NCBI GenBank assembly: GCA_903908065.1
Contig: CAIVQO010000011.1
Location: 94,451-158,450, forward strand
Direction of reading: 5' to 3'
DNA: 64,000 nucleotides
Source: an uncultured beta proteobacterium
GTDB lineage: Bacteria > Pseudomonadota > Gammaproteobacteria > Burkholderiales > Rhodocyclaceae
Part shown: positions 27,653-35,897 of the stretch, one piece after another
Numbering within the stretch: position 1 is the stretch's first letter
Layout of the letters: every line of letters starts with the position of its first letter
The notes under the pieces: generated by a model
The model's input: only the letters and a program-made list of their open reading frames with translations
Told to the model about the DNA's origin: nothing
Database searches by the model: none
Program-made: the position numbers and the translations under genes

Positions 27653-28988
27653 GGCGCGCCATCCGCAGGCTGACCGCCGGCCACAACTGGCGCAGCACGA
27701 GTACCAGGAAATACAGGATTCCAGCCGTGGCCAGCGTCCCGCCGAGCCCCATCACGATGCGCGACAGGGTTTCGACGCTGAACTCGATGCCGACGTTGCC
27801 GGCGATCTTGCGCGGCGCGCCCATCAGCCCGGCGCCGGCCAGGCCGAACATCATCAGCAGGATGCCGTTCCCATAAAGCCGCAATTGCCATTCGACGGCC
27901 CTGCGCGCCGGCGAGCCGCAGCCCAGGCAAGCCAGTACGCCATGGGTCAATCCCATGAAGGCCAGCGTCACCGCGCCGATGGTGCCGTGGTAATGCGCGG
28001 TAACCAGCGTGGTCTGGCCGTCGATCATCGCCCCCAAGGCAATGCCGGCGACTAGCAGGATCAGCGAAAGCGAAAACCCGGTCGCCGGAACGATTCCGGC
28101 GCGCCAGTGCGCGAGCATTAGCCAAACCGCGCATACCAGCGGAACCTGCCAGCTGGCCCACTGCATCAGGCTGGTGAAGGCTTTGAAGTAAGCCGGGCTG
28201 ACGGGGTCCAGCAGCAGCAGGAGCGGCGCGATCAGCCCCGGCGCCGCCCCGATCGCAAGCAGGAATTTCAAGCGCGCGGCGGAAGGAAGCGGGATGCGGG
28301 CCGACGTCAGCCCCAGCCAGGCGAGCAGCATCAGCGTCGTCAGGCTGAATTGCCAGATGTGGCCGGCGCCCCAGAACAGGGATTCAAACCGCGCGAGACC
28401 GAACAGCTCTGTAGGCAGCAACACCGCCGTAACTACGAAAACCAGCAAGGCGGCAAGCACCACGCTCGCCGCCAGCTTAAGCCCGAGTCGCATCACGTCA
28501 GACAGGGAGTCGGCGCTGGCGGTACGGCGATGCTCGGCGCCATCGTGCATCACCCGTGCCGCCATGAGCAGTACCGCCAAACCGTAGGCGCCCAGGCCGG
28601 CAAAAAACCAGGGGCTGTCGAGGACCGGCAGGTAATTCGCCATCAAGGGCCGGATTGCGCCGAAGGCTGGCGACAGGGCCATCAGCAAGGCACCGGCGGC
28701 CGCCAGCGCCAGAGCAAACCAGTGCCAGCGCCCGGGCACGCGCACCAGACCCAGGCTCCACAACACGCCGGCGAAGGCCATGAACCAGACCCATTGCGAC
28801 AGATTGACGTGCAGCGTCAGCGCCACGCGGTAGAACTCGGTCCCGGGAAACAGGGCACCCAAACCGGGCACCCGGGCAAACACGATAAGTATGGCGAACA
28901 GGCTGGACGCCGCCACTGCGGCCGTCGCCAGGACCAGCCAGCCTAGGGCCAGGCTCTCGCTGCCCGCGCCGCGTGCAGACGGCAGCAT
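27645..28988 (-). CDS. Heme-copper oxidase subunit I-like membrane protein
   Basis: 447 residues from the ATG at 28988, which starts just after the ccsA stop; the longer frame overlaps ccsA. About twelve hydrophobic helices. Candidate heme ligands lie in TLHVNLSQWVWF, FWGAGHIWQF and TAHYHGTIGAVTLAFMG, a layout like cbb3/NorB catalytic subunits. The adjacent His pair normally providing further CuB ligands in the middle of the protein is not evident. It is therefore more likely a heme b protein than a working oxidase, and no CcoO/CcoP or NorC partner is present. Its place inside a cytochrome-maturation operon suggests heme delivery or redox supply. A repeat copy lies at 28507-28530. Confidence 0.75.
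   Translation of the reverse strand: MLPSARGAGSESLALGWLVLATAAVAASSLFAILIVFARVPGLGALFPGTEFYRVALTLHVNLSQWVWFMAFAGVLWSLGLVRVPGRWHWFALALAAAGALLMALSPAFGAIRPLMANYLPVLDSPWFFAGLGAYGLAVLLMAARVMHDGAEHRRTASADSLSDVMRLGLKLAASVVLAALLVFVVTAVLLPTELFGLARFESLFWGAGHIWQFSLTTLMLLAWLGLTSARIPLPSAARLKFLLAIGAAPGLIAPLLLLLDPVSPAYFKAFTSLMQWASWQVPLVCAVWLMLAHWRAGIVPATGFSLSLILLVAGIALGAMIDGQTTLVTAHYHGTIGAVTLAFMGLTHGVLACLGCGSPARRAVEWQLRLYGNGILLMMFGLAGAGLMGAPRKIAGNVGIEFSVETLSRIVMGLGGTLATAGILYFLVLVLRQLWPAVSLRMARHG
28507..28530 (+). repeat. Dispersed repeat copy 4, in oxidase-like gene
   Basis: Plus strand GGAGTCGGCGCTGGCGG then TACGGCGA. On the coding (minus) strand it encodes HRRTASADS, in a hydrophilic loop between predicted helices. 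Confidence 0.6.
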
Positions 28989-28999
28989 GGACTCCAGCC

Positions 29000-29815
29000 T
29001 CACACCGCCCCCTTGTGCGGCGATTCCGAGATGAAGGGAACGCCGAAGAAGGTGAGAAAGGCAAAAACGAATACGCCAAGGATCATCCACGCCCCCACGA
29101 CCGGACTTGATTTCATGGTCACGCGCCAATGCAAGGCGAATGCCAGCATGATCCAGGTAATGAAAGACCAGGTTTCGAGTGGATCCCAGGCCCAGTAGCG
29201 GCCCCAGGCATCCTGCGCCCAGATCGCGCCGGAAATCAGCATCAGCGTCTGGAAGATGATGCCCAGGGCCATGAAGCGGTAGGCCAGCTCGTCGAGGCGG
29301 TTGTCGCTAGGCAAGCTCTCAAAACGGGAAACGCCGATGCCGGCGCGACGCAGCAAGACAACGCCGGCCATGCCGACCGCGACCAGCACCGTACCGAGGA
29401 ACAGCTTGGACAAGCTGACGTGGATGTACAGCCACGGTGTGCGGAAGCTGCGCGGGAAATGGCCATCGTGCGTACCGGACAAGGTCATCCAGCCAAGCAT
29501 GATGAAAATGATGGGCATCACCACCGCAGCCGTACCACGGATCGACGGGTAGCGCCAGTAGGCGAAGGCAAAGATCAGGCTGAAACTCCAGACATTGCTG
29601 GCCAGGATCTCGAACAGCGTGATGAAGGGTCCATGACCCAGCCGCTCCCAGCGTAAACCCAGCGCAACGCTGAGCAGCAACACGCCGAGCAGCAGAGTCG
29701 CGAAGACAAAGCGATGCGGAGATTTTTTCAGCACCACGCCAAAGATCGCAACCACGCCTGACAGGACGTAACTGACCACGGCCACCCAGAGGATCTGGAG
29801 TTCGCGCTGCTCCAT
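29000..29815 (-). CDS. ccsA: System II-type cytochrome c assembly protein CcsA/ResC
   Basis: 271 residues with about eight membrane helices. The WWD heme-binding segment reads IWAQDAWGRYWAWDPLETW, closer to ResC/CcsA than to CcmC. Flanking His in THDGHFPRSF and WLYIHVSLSKL are candidate heme ligands. In System II, CcsA pairs with ResB to export and ligate heme. A ResB-like gene is found 2.4 kb away (32253-33287), and System I ccmF follows in the same operon. Start taken as the ATG at 29815; a GTG at 29827 is possible. Confidence 0.85.
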   Translation of the reverse strand: MEQRELQILWVAVVSYVLSGVVAIFGVVLKKSPHRFVFATLLLGVLLLSVALGLRWERLGHGPFITLFEILASNVWSFSLIFAFAYWRYPSIRGTAAVVMPIIFIMLGWMTLSGTHDGHFPRSFRTPWLYIHVSLSKLFLGTVLVAVGMAGVVLLRRAGIGVSRFESLPSDNRLDELAYRFMALGIIFQTLMLISGAIWAQDAWGRYWAWDPLETWSFITWIMLAFALHWRVTMKSSPVVGAWMILGVFVFAFLTFFGVPFISESPHKGAV

Positions 29816-29867
29816 CAGCGGCCGCACCCGTCACGAACAACCGGGCCAAACGACGTCCGGCGGTAAG

Positions 29868-30539
29868 ATGACGTCTTCGAAACTCGTAAAATCATTGCGT
29901 ATGAATGGATGGACATGGACCGGTAAACCCTTGGGGCAGCACGCCGCCAGCCACCTAGTGACCATGGCCCTGCTGATCGGTTCCGCGGGGGTCGGGGCCC
30001 AGGGCACACCGGGCGCGAACCCGATCGCGAATTGTATCGAATGCCATGGCACGGATGGCCTGGGCAATGAACCCGATTTCCCCCACCTCAATGGCATGCC
30101 GGAGCACTTGCTGAAGAACATGCTCGATGCCTTTCGGGCCGGCAAGCGCCCGCCCAAGGTTCGCATCCATCGCGAGATCCCGGCTGACGACGTGGCACTG
30201 ATCGCCAAGCACTATGCCCAGCAAAAGGCCGTCCGCCCCAAGTCCGCGACCCAGCCGGAGCTGGTCGCCCGCGGCGAATCCCTTTACCAGCAACGCTGCG
30301 CGGACTGCCATCTTGACAACGGGCGCGACTCCGACAAGGAGGCCCCGCTTACTGCCGGACAGTCGTTGCCGTATCTTGTCGCCCAAACGCTCGCCTACAA
30401 AAACGGGGAGCGCAAGTTTCCCTACCTGATGGATGGCGCCTACCGCAACCTGAGCGACGAAGACCTTACCGCCATCGCCCATTTCTTCGCCGCCCAGGAT
30501 CAGATCGCACCGGCCCAGGGACGACGCCGGCGGCGCTGA
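29868..30539 (+). CDS. Diheme cytochrome c, c4-like
   Basis: 223 residues with N-terminal signal region (SHLVTMALLIGSAGVGAQG). Two class I domains: CIECH near residue 57 and CADCH near residue 146, each followed by a c4-like pattern (GTDGLGNEPDFPHLNGMP; LDNGRDSDKEAPLTAGQSLPYL). Met residues in NGMPEHLL and YLMDGAYR may be ligands. An unusual basic tail (GRRRRR) ends the protein. It diverges from ccsA, so the maturation operon and a substrate share a 52 bp intergenic region. An in-frame ATG at 29901 could be the true start. Confidence 0.88.
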   Translation: MTSSKLVKSLRMNGWTWTGKPLGQHAASHLVTMALLIGSAGVGAQGTPGANPIANCIECHGTDGLGNEPDFPHLNGMPEHLLKNMLDAFRAGKRPPKVRIHREIPADDVALIAKHYAQQKAVRPKSATQPELVARGESLYQQRCADCHLDNGRDSDKEAPLTAGQSLPYLVAQTLAYKNGERKFPYLMDGAYRNLSDEDLTAIAHFFAAQDQIAPAQGRRRRR

Positions 30540-30544
30540 GCGTC

Positions 30545-30570
30545 GAAAGTCGGCGCTGGCGAGACGCCGA
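30545..30570 (+). repeat. Dispersed repeat copy 5, intergenic between convergent genes
   Basis: GAAAGTCGGCGCTGGCG, AG, ACGCCGA. GTCGGCG and CGCCGAC form a perfect 7-bp stem around nine bases. It lies between convergent genes, where a hairpin might help to end transcription. Confidence 0.65.
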
Positions 30571-30607
30571 CATTCAGGTGGCGCTGATGGTCGCCTGCAT
30601 GCGCGGC

Positions 30608-32188
30608 CTAACCGTAGAGCAGAATTGCCGGCGGGGTCGTCTCGAGGATGCTGCGACGCACGTGCTCATGCATTTCGATGTCGAGCACATCGAGGGGATT
30701 GAAGTCGTCGCTGAGAATCATGCCTTGTTCGGGCACCGAGACCAATCGGCCCTGCCTCAGCGCGAGTTGCACCAAGGTATCGGCCATTGGATGGACCCCC
30801 GTCAGATGGGTGCGCAAGGCGGCGTCAAGCTTGCGGTTCCCCGCCAGGAGGACGATGTTGCCGCCGCGTGCCGCCGGGTCGGCCGGATTGAACAGGGGAA
30901 ACGCGGCAACTTCGGCGAACTGGGTGCGCAAGGTACGCACGACCGTCGGCAGCAACTGCGACTCGGCCCGCTTGCTTGCCAGCAGGTTGATTGCGACGAC
31001 GCCGTCGTCCGTCAGGCGGGCACGAACCCGCGCTAGGGCTTCGCGCGTCAGCAAGTGGCTGGGGCTCACGTCGCCGGCAAAGGCATCCATCACCACCAGA
31101 TCGAAGCGGCGCCCTTCGCCGGCCAGATAGAGTCGCGCGTCCTCGGTGACGACCGGGTGCTCCACGCGCAGTCCGAAATGCCGCTCCGCCATCGCCACCA
31201 CGAGCGGATCGATATCGATCGACTCGACTTCGATGCCCCGTCGCTGCAACCGATCGGGGAGAACGCCGGCCCCGAGGCCGACCACCAGCGCCGAACGCAG
31301 CTCGGGATTCACGGCGAGCGGCAGCGCCTCGAGGAGATAGGAATACTCGTAGATCGAGAGTCCGCTGCGGATGTCGATGCCGCCCTGGACCACGCCGTCG
31401 ATCAGCATTTCGCGAATCGAACCGTTAGTACCATGGTATTCGACGATCTTGACGTTGCCATAGTGGCTGTCATTGCTTGCCACCAGCCGCGCCTGGGTAC
31501 CGTCGGCCAGGGTCGCCACCGGGAGTGGGCCGCTTGCCGGCCACAGCGCCAGTCCCAGCACCAGCAAACCGGCGGCTGATGCGATGCGGCGCCGGAACAG
31601 AAGGAAATACGCGAGGCCCAGCAGCAACAGCAGCGCCCCGCATAACTGGAAGGCACGCCCGACGCCGATGTAAGCGATGATCACATAGCCCGCGAGCGCG
31701 GTGCCGAGCATGCTGCCAACGGTAGACAGCGCATACAGCAAGCCCACCGTGCGTCCTAGCTGGACCAGTTCGCGGGTTGCGATGCGCACCACATAAGGAG
31801 AAACGCAGCCCAGCAGCAACAGCGCCGGCCCGAACAGGATGACGGCACTCAACAAGGCGCCGGCCCGCAGGCCGATCGGCACCGTCGCCAGGATCACCGT
31901 GGACTTGAGCAAGGGCACCAGCATGACGAACACGCCGGCCAGTGCGATGATGCCAAAGAGCCAGTCCGGTTCAGGGTGGCGATCGGCCAGCCAACCACCC
32001 AACGCGTAGCCTATCGACAGTGACAACAGGGTCACGGTGATCAGGGCCGTCCAGACGAAGAGGCTGACGCCGAAGAAAGGACCGATCACGCGCGCGCCCA
32101 GCACCTCGACCACCATCACCAATCCGCCGCACAAGGTCGTAGTCAGCATCAGGAAATTGCGGAAGGCGCGGTTGTTGTCGTGGCTCAT
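30608..32188 (-). CDS. Fused membrane / spermidine synthase-like protein
   Basis: 526 residues from the ATG at 32188. The N-terminal half contains about eight membrane helices (LTTTLCGGLVMVVEVLGARV, SIGYALGGWLADR and others). The C-terminal half is a spermidine-synthase-like Rossmann domain: ALVVGLGAGVLP for nucleotide binding, IDPLVVAMAERHFG, and VMDAFAGDVSPSHLLTREAL with the catalytic-loop Asp. Fused transporter/aminopropyltransferase proteins are widespread, but their substrates are mostly untested, so neither polyamine synthesis nor transport can be assigned safely. Confidence 0.85.
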   Translation of the reverse strand: MSHDNNRAFRNFLMLTTTLCGGLVMVVEVLGARVIGPFFGVSLFVWTALITVTLLSLSIGYALGGWLADRHPEPDWLFGIIALAGVFVMLVPLLKSTVILATVPIGLRAGALLSAVILFGPALLLLGCVSPYVVRIATRELVQLGRTVGLLYALSTVGSMLGTALAGYVIIAYIGVGRAFQLCGALLLLLGLAYFLLFRRRIASAAGLLVLGLALWPASGPLPVATLADGTQARLVASNDSHYGNVKIVEYHGTNGSIREMLIDGVVQGGIDIRSGLSIYEYSYLLEALPLAVNPELRSALVVGLGAGVLPDRLQRRGIEVESIDIDPLVVAMAERHFGLRVEHPVVTEDARLYLAGEGRRFDLVVMDAFAGDVSPSHLLTREALARVRARLTDDGVVAINLLASKRAESQLLPTVVRTLRTQFAEVAAFPLFNPADPAARGGNIVLLAGNRKLDAALRTHLTGVHPMADTLVQLALRQGRLVSVPEQGMILSDDFNPLDVLDIEMHEHVRRSILETTPPAILLYG

Positions 32189-32252
32189 GGGTAAGGTAAC
32201 CGGGGTCGTCAATTGGAAATCAGGCTAGCAGGAAACGCGCCCAGGCGTGCCA

Positions 32253-33287
32253 TCAGGGCTCGTTTTCTCCCGCGCTCCAGGGCTTAGCAGCAAACTTGCG
32301 CGCGAAATGCCAGCCCAGCGCCAGCACGGCAAGGGTGCAAGCGGTCAAGAGCCAGGGCATGGTCCAGTCGTAGAAGACGTTGTATCCCATCCACGAGGTC
32401 AGGCCGACATAGGTAAGCCGTCCGCCGGGCAAGGGCAAGACCTCGCCCGGATTCAGATTGGCCAGGCGCCAGGGGAAATCGAGCGTCACGGAATGGCGTT
32501 CGGGAAGGCGAAAGCTGTCGTTCGACTCGGGATTGATCACCCGATCGGGCAGGACCAGGCGGACGGCAATGCTTTCCCCGCGGAAATGCCAGTGTGTGGT
32601 CTGGTCGTCCTTGTTCAGCGGGTAGCTGGGAAAAAGTACGGACCCCAGTTGCGCCTCCCCCTGGGCCGGCTCCCAGCGAAACAAGGCGGCGAAGCCCTTG
32701 TTCGGAGAGGTGTAGAAGCGGTAGCCCCTGATGATCAAGGGCACTTGGTCGCCGATCTCCACCGTCTGGGGCACCCCGCCCTCGTCGCGCCAGCGTATCC
32801 GGTTCTGGGTCGCCTCGCGACGCAGGCCGGGGCGGTACTCGATGTGGAATCCGAGATTCTCGAAGCGAATGCCGTCCTTGCCGCCACGATGCCACGGACC
32901 GGCCTCGATCCGATCCAGGTGGGTGAATTCGCCCCCCGTAAGAACCTCGGCCGTCGCCCGCAGATAGGTCATGCGGCCCAGGGCGACCAGCACGATAATC
33001 GCCAGCAGCGCCAGATGGAACACCAGCAGCGGCAGTTGGCGACGGAAGGCCTTGTTGGTGGCAATGGCTGCCAGCAGGTTGACCGAAAGCAGGCTCAGCG
33101 GCAGGACCAGCGCCTGAGTAGCCTCGGCCTCCCCGCCTTGGTCATAGACGAAAACCACCGCCACCAGCAGCAGCAGGATGTTCGCCAACGTGAATTTGAG
33201 CGATGCAAGCGCCAGCGCGAAACGCTCCCACCCGCGGGGAGCCGCTTGGCCCGCCCCCGTAGCGGCACCCGCGCGATCAGGCCGCAC
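32253..33287 (-). CDS. resB: ResB-like cytochrome c biogenesis protein
   Basis: 344 residues from a GTG at 33287, chosen because GAGGAGG stands six bases upstream and the GTG overlaps the stop of the radical SAM gene; a longer frame starts at 33335. Three N-terminal membrane helices (ANILLLLVAVVFVYDQ, LLSVNLLAAIATN, LLVFHLALLAIIVLVALG), a large periplasmic domain and a C-terminal helix (WLLTACTLAVLALGWHFAR) match ResB topology. It presumably partners CcsA. It is smaller than many ResB proteins, and the usual second maturation thioredoxin ResA is not seen. Confidence 0.8.
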   Translation of the reverse strand: MRPDRAGAATGAGQAAPRGWERFALALASLKFTLANILLLLVAVVFVYDQGGEAEATQALVLPLSLLSVNLLAAIATNKAFRRQLPLLVFHLALLAIIVLVALGRMTYLRATAEVLTGGEFTHLDRIEAGPWHRGGKDGIRFENLGFHIEYRPGLRREATQNRIRWRDEGGVPQTVEIGDQVPLIIRGYRFYTSPNKGFAALFRWEPAQGEAQLGSVLFPSYPLNKDDQTTHWHFRGESIAVRLVLPDRVINPESNDSFRLPERHSVTLDFPWRLANLNPGEVLPLPGGRLTYVGLTSWMGYNVFYDWTMPWLLTACTLAVLALGWHFARKFAAKPWSAGENEP

Positions 33288-34701
33288 GCGGCACCTCCTC
33301 GCCGTTGCGCGATCCCGCTGTTCCCGTTCCGGCAAGGTAGGTCAAGCGGCGCAGGCTGGGCAAGAGGCCGCGCGGATCGCAGTAATGACGCCAGCAACGG
33401 CGCAAATGACTCAGGGCAAATTGCGGACGAAGGTAGAAGCCCTGGTAAAAGCGGCGTTGCAACACGGGTAGCGCGGAAGCCGGCATCGCCGCCGTCGTGG
33501 CGGCGACCGGCCCGTAGTGGTATGCCGCATCGACATCCCGAAAGTCCGCCGGCATGTCCGGCCACCAGGCGATATCCGGGTAGGCACGAAAGATCTGGAC
33601 TTGCACGTAGTCAAGTTCCAGCGCCTGAGCCCAGCGCCAGGTTTCCGCCACCTCCTCCGCAGTCTGCGTCGGCAAACCGACCAGGAACAAGCCGAGCGCA
33701 CCCACGCCGTGCGCCCGCAGGCGGGCCAGGCCGGCTTCGGTCTGAATTCTCCAGGACTCGCCTTGGCGACACTTGCCCATGGCTTCGATCAGGCGCGGAC
33801 TGCCGGTTTCGATACCGAGCTTCAACAGGGTCGCCCCCGTTGCGGCTGCGGCCGCCACCCGCTCTGCGTCGAGTTCGTCCGGGCGTGCGTTCGCGATCCA
33901 CGGCAACACCAGGCCACGCCTCGCCAACTCGCCGCACAAGGCAAGAAAGTGCCGCTTGTCCACTAGCAGCGTATCGTCTTCGAAGGCTATCGCCTCGGCG
34001 CCGGCATCGAGATGGGCCGCCACCTCGTCGGCGATTCGCTGCGGGTCGCGGCAGCGAAGGCGGCCGCCGGCGCTCTTGCGCACCACGACCGAACAGTGGC
34101 GGCAACGATGGGGGCAGCCGCGTGCGCTGAGCACATAGGCCCAGCGCTGCAAGGGCCTGCCGCACAGCGGGAACGGGAAGGCAAAGGCCTCCATCTCGTC
34201 ACGCGTAAAGACCGGCAACGGCAGGTCGTCGGGATTGGCGACATGGACTTTCCCGGACACGGACTCGATCACGGTAAGCGGATCGCCGGCGACCAGTTGC
34301 GGCAGGAGGGCCAGCAAGGCGTCCTCGGGTTCGCCTTCGATTTCGGCATCGTAGGCGTCCCGCCATCCGGCGACCGGCGAGCGCCGCGCATGCGCCACCT
34401 GCTGGCCCACGGCCACCGTCAGGATACCGGCCTGGCGCAAGCGGGTGGCACAGGCAACCGACTCCGGCAGGCACCAGGTTTCGGCCTTGACCACCACCAC
34501 TCGCGGCCTGGCCGCCAGCACCCGTTCAACCCAGGTTGCCGGATTCCCGCCGAGGCACCAGGCGTCGATCAATGCAACTGGAATACCGGCCTCGACGAGC
34601 CCCGTTTCGACCACCTTCAGGTCGAGGGCGGGATGCAGGTGGCGCGGATGCCCTCCGCTGCCTGCAACCCGGTCCACGCGCAGGAGGGCTACGCCGTTCA
34701 T
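33277..34701 (-). CDS. B12-binding-type radical SAM protein
   Basis: 474 residues from the ATG at 34701. The N-terminal part is a cobalamin-binding-like Rossmann region (about 1-150), lacking an obvious DxHxxG motif. The radical SAM core carries CPHRCRHCS (CxxxCxxC) near residue 198, followed by AIAFEDDTLLVDK and LKLGIETGS strands, as in the family that acts on lipids, tetrapyrroles or natural products. Start and stop overlap its neighbours (DegT aminotransferase upstream, resB downstream), so it is in one operon with surface-polymer type genes. Substrate unknown. Confidence 0.82.
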   Translation of the reverse strand: MNGVALLRVDRVAGSGGHPRHLHPALDLKVVETGLVEAGIPVALIDAWCLGGNPATWVERVLAARPRVVVVKAETWCLPESVACATRLRQAGILTVAVGQQVAHARRSPVAGWRDAYDAEIEGEPEDALLALLPQLVAGDPLTVIESVSGKVHVANPDDLPLPVFTRDEMEAFAFPFPLCGRPLQRWAYVLSARGCPHRCRHCSVVVRKSAGGRLRCRDPQRIADEVAAHLDAGAEAIAFEDDTLLVDKRHFLALCGELARRGLVLPWIANARPDELDAERVAAAAATGATLLKLGIETGSPRLIEAMGKCRQGESWRIQTEAGLARLRAHGVGALGLFLVGLPTQTAEEVAETWRWAQALELDYVQVQIFRAYPDIAWWPDMPADFRDVDAAYHYGPVAATTAAMPASALPVLQRRFYQGFYLRPQFALSHLRRCWRHYCDPRGLLPSLRRLTYLAGTGTAGSRNGEEVPRAA

Positions 34702-35897
34702 GGGCCGACCGCCTCGCGCAGAATCTCGGCGATGCGCAGCACCTGCCGGTCGCCCACGCCGAGATGCAGGGGTATGCCCACCGCCTGGGCATAGACGCTG
34801 GCCGCGCCTGGGCAATCGGTCTGGCCCAGCAGCGGCGCAACGTCATCCAGCACCTCGCCATGAATCGCCAGGTCGAGACCGGCGGCCTGCGCGCGACAGC
34901 GCAGGCTGGCCAGGTCGCCCTGGTAACGAGCAACGAAGTTGTAAGCGGCTGGCTGGCCGTGCATCTCCCTTTGCTGCGGCTGCAACTGGGGAGGCAGCGC
35001 CGCGGCGATTTGGCGCCAAAGCCCGTTGAGCCGGCGATTGCGCGCGTCGAGCCCCTGCAGGCGCCGCCGCCCGCGTCGCGCCTGGAATCCACTGAAGGCG
35101 ACCTGGTCGGGCCGCACCCGGTCATGAAGACCCCGGTACAGTTGCTCGACCCCCCCCGCCTGACGCTCACGAAACATCATTCGCGCCGCGATGGCGTACG
35201 CGGGACTGCGCACCGCCAGTTCCTCGATACTCTTCAGCAGCACCTTGCGCAACACAGCCCCGGGCGCGTGGACGCGTCGGTCGAGGGCTTCCGCTGCCTT
35301 CGCCAACAGGGCCGGATTGGATGTCGCCAGAAGGCCGCCGCCAAAGGTCGCGACGGGTTTCGCCACTTCCAGGCTGAACAAGGCCGCAGTTCCCGACGCA
35401 CCGACCGGCCGGGCGCCGATGCTCGCGCCAAAGGCATGGGCGCAATCTTCGATCACCGGCAATCCGTGGCGGCCGGCGACATCGAGCAGGCCGACCATGT
35501 CGCAGGGCGCGCCGAAGACGTGCAGCGCAATCACTGCCCGCGTACGCGGAGAAATCGCTCGCGCCACGGTTTCCGGAGTCACGCAGAAGCTCCGCAGATC
35601 GACGTCGGCCGCCACCAGCCGCAATCCGCGCGCCTGCAGGCGCGTCACCAATTCCCCCAGGGTATAGGCCGGGATCACGATCTCGTCGCCGGCGCCAATG
35701 CCAAGCGCACCGAGGATCAGGTCGAGGGTATCGCGCCCGCTGGCCGTCGCGCGAACCGGTGTGCCGCCCAGGCGATTGGCCGCCTCCGCTTCGAAGCGGC
35801 GCACCTGATCGACGGCGGCCTCGCACGATTCGCCCAAGGCGCCAATCAGGTCGGTCACGTCGGCCAGGCCCAGATCGATGCGTCGCCGCGGAATCAT
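34698..35897 (-). CDS. DegT/DnrJ/EryC1/StrS-family PLP aminotransferase
   Basis: 399 residues, fold-type I aminotransferase. The PLP lysine is in FSLEVAKPVATFGGG, the substrate/PLP Asp in PVIEDCAHAFGA, and the N-terminal ASGRDTLDLILGALG with GDEIVIPAYTLGELV is the family's cofactor-phosphate region. Such enzymes usually make amino sugars for lipopolysaccharide or capsule. Both ends overlap neighbours by four bases (GT9 upstream, radical SAM downstream), so the three are translationally coupled. Confidence 0.88.
   Translation of the reverse strand: MIPRRRIDLGLADVTDLIGALGESCEAAVDQVRRFEAEAANRLGGTPVRATASGRDTLDLILGALGIGAGDEIVIPAYTLGELVTRLQARGLRLVAADVDLRSFCVTPETVARAISPRTRAVIALHVFGAPCDMVGLLDVAGRHGLPVIEDCAHAFGASIGARPVGASGTAALFSLEVAKPVATFGGGLLATSNPALLAKAAEALDRRVHAPGAVLRKVLLKSIEELAVRSPAYAIAARMMFRERQAGGVEQLYRGLHDRVRPDQVAFSGFQARRGRRRLQGLDARNRRLNGLWRQIAAALPPQLQPQQREMHGQPAAYNFVARYQGDLASLRCRAQAAGLDLAIHGEVLDDVAPLLGQTDCPGAASVYAQAVGIPLHLGVGDRQVLRIAEILREAVGP

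Noticed and set aside
29816..29867. Sigma-54 site before ccsA (TGGCCCGGTTGTTCGT)
   Set aside because: The -12 element reads CG where GC is required.
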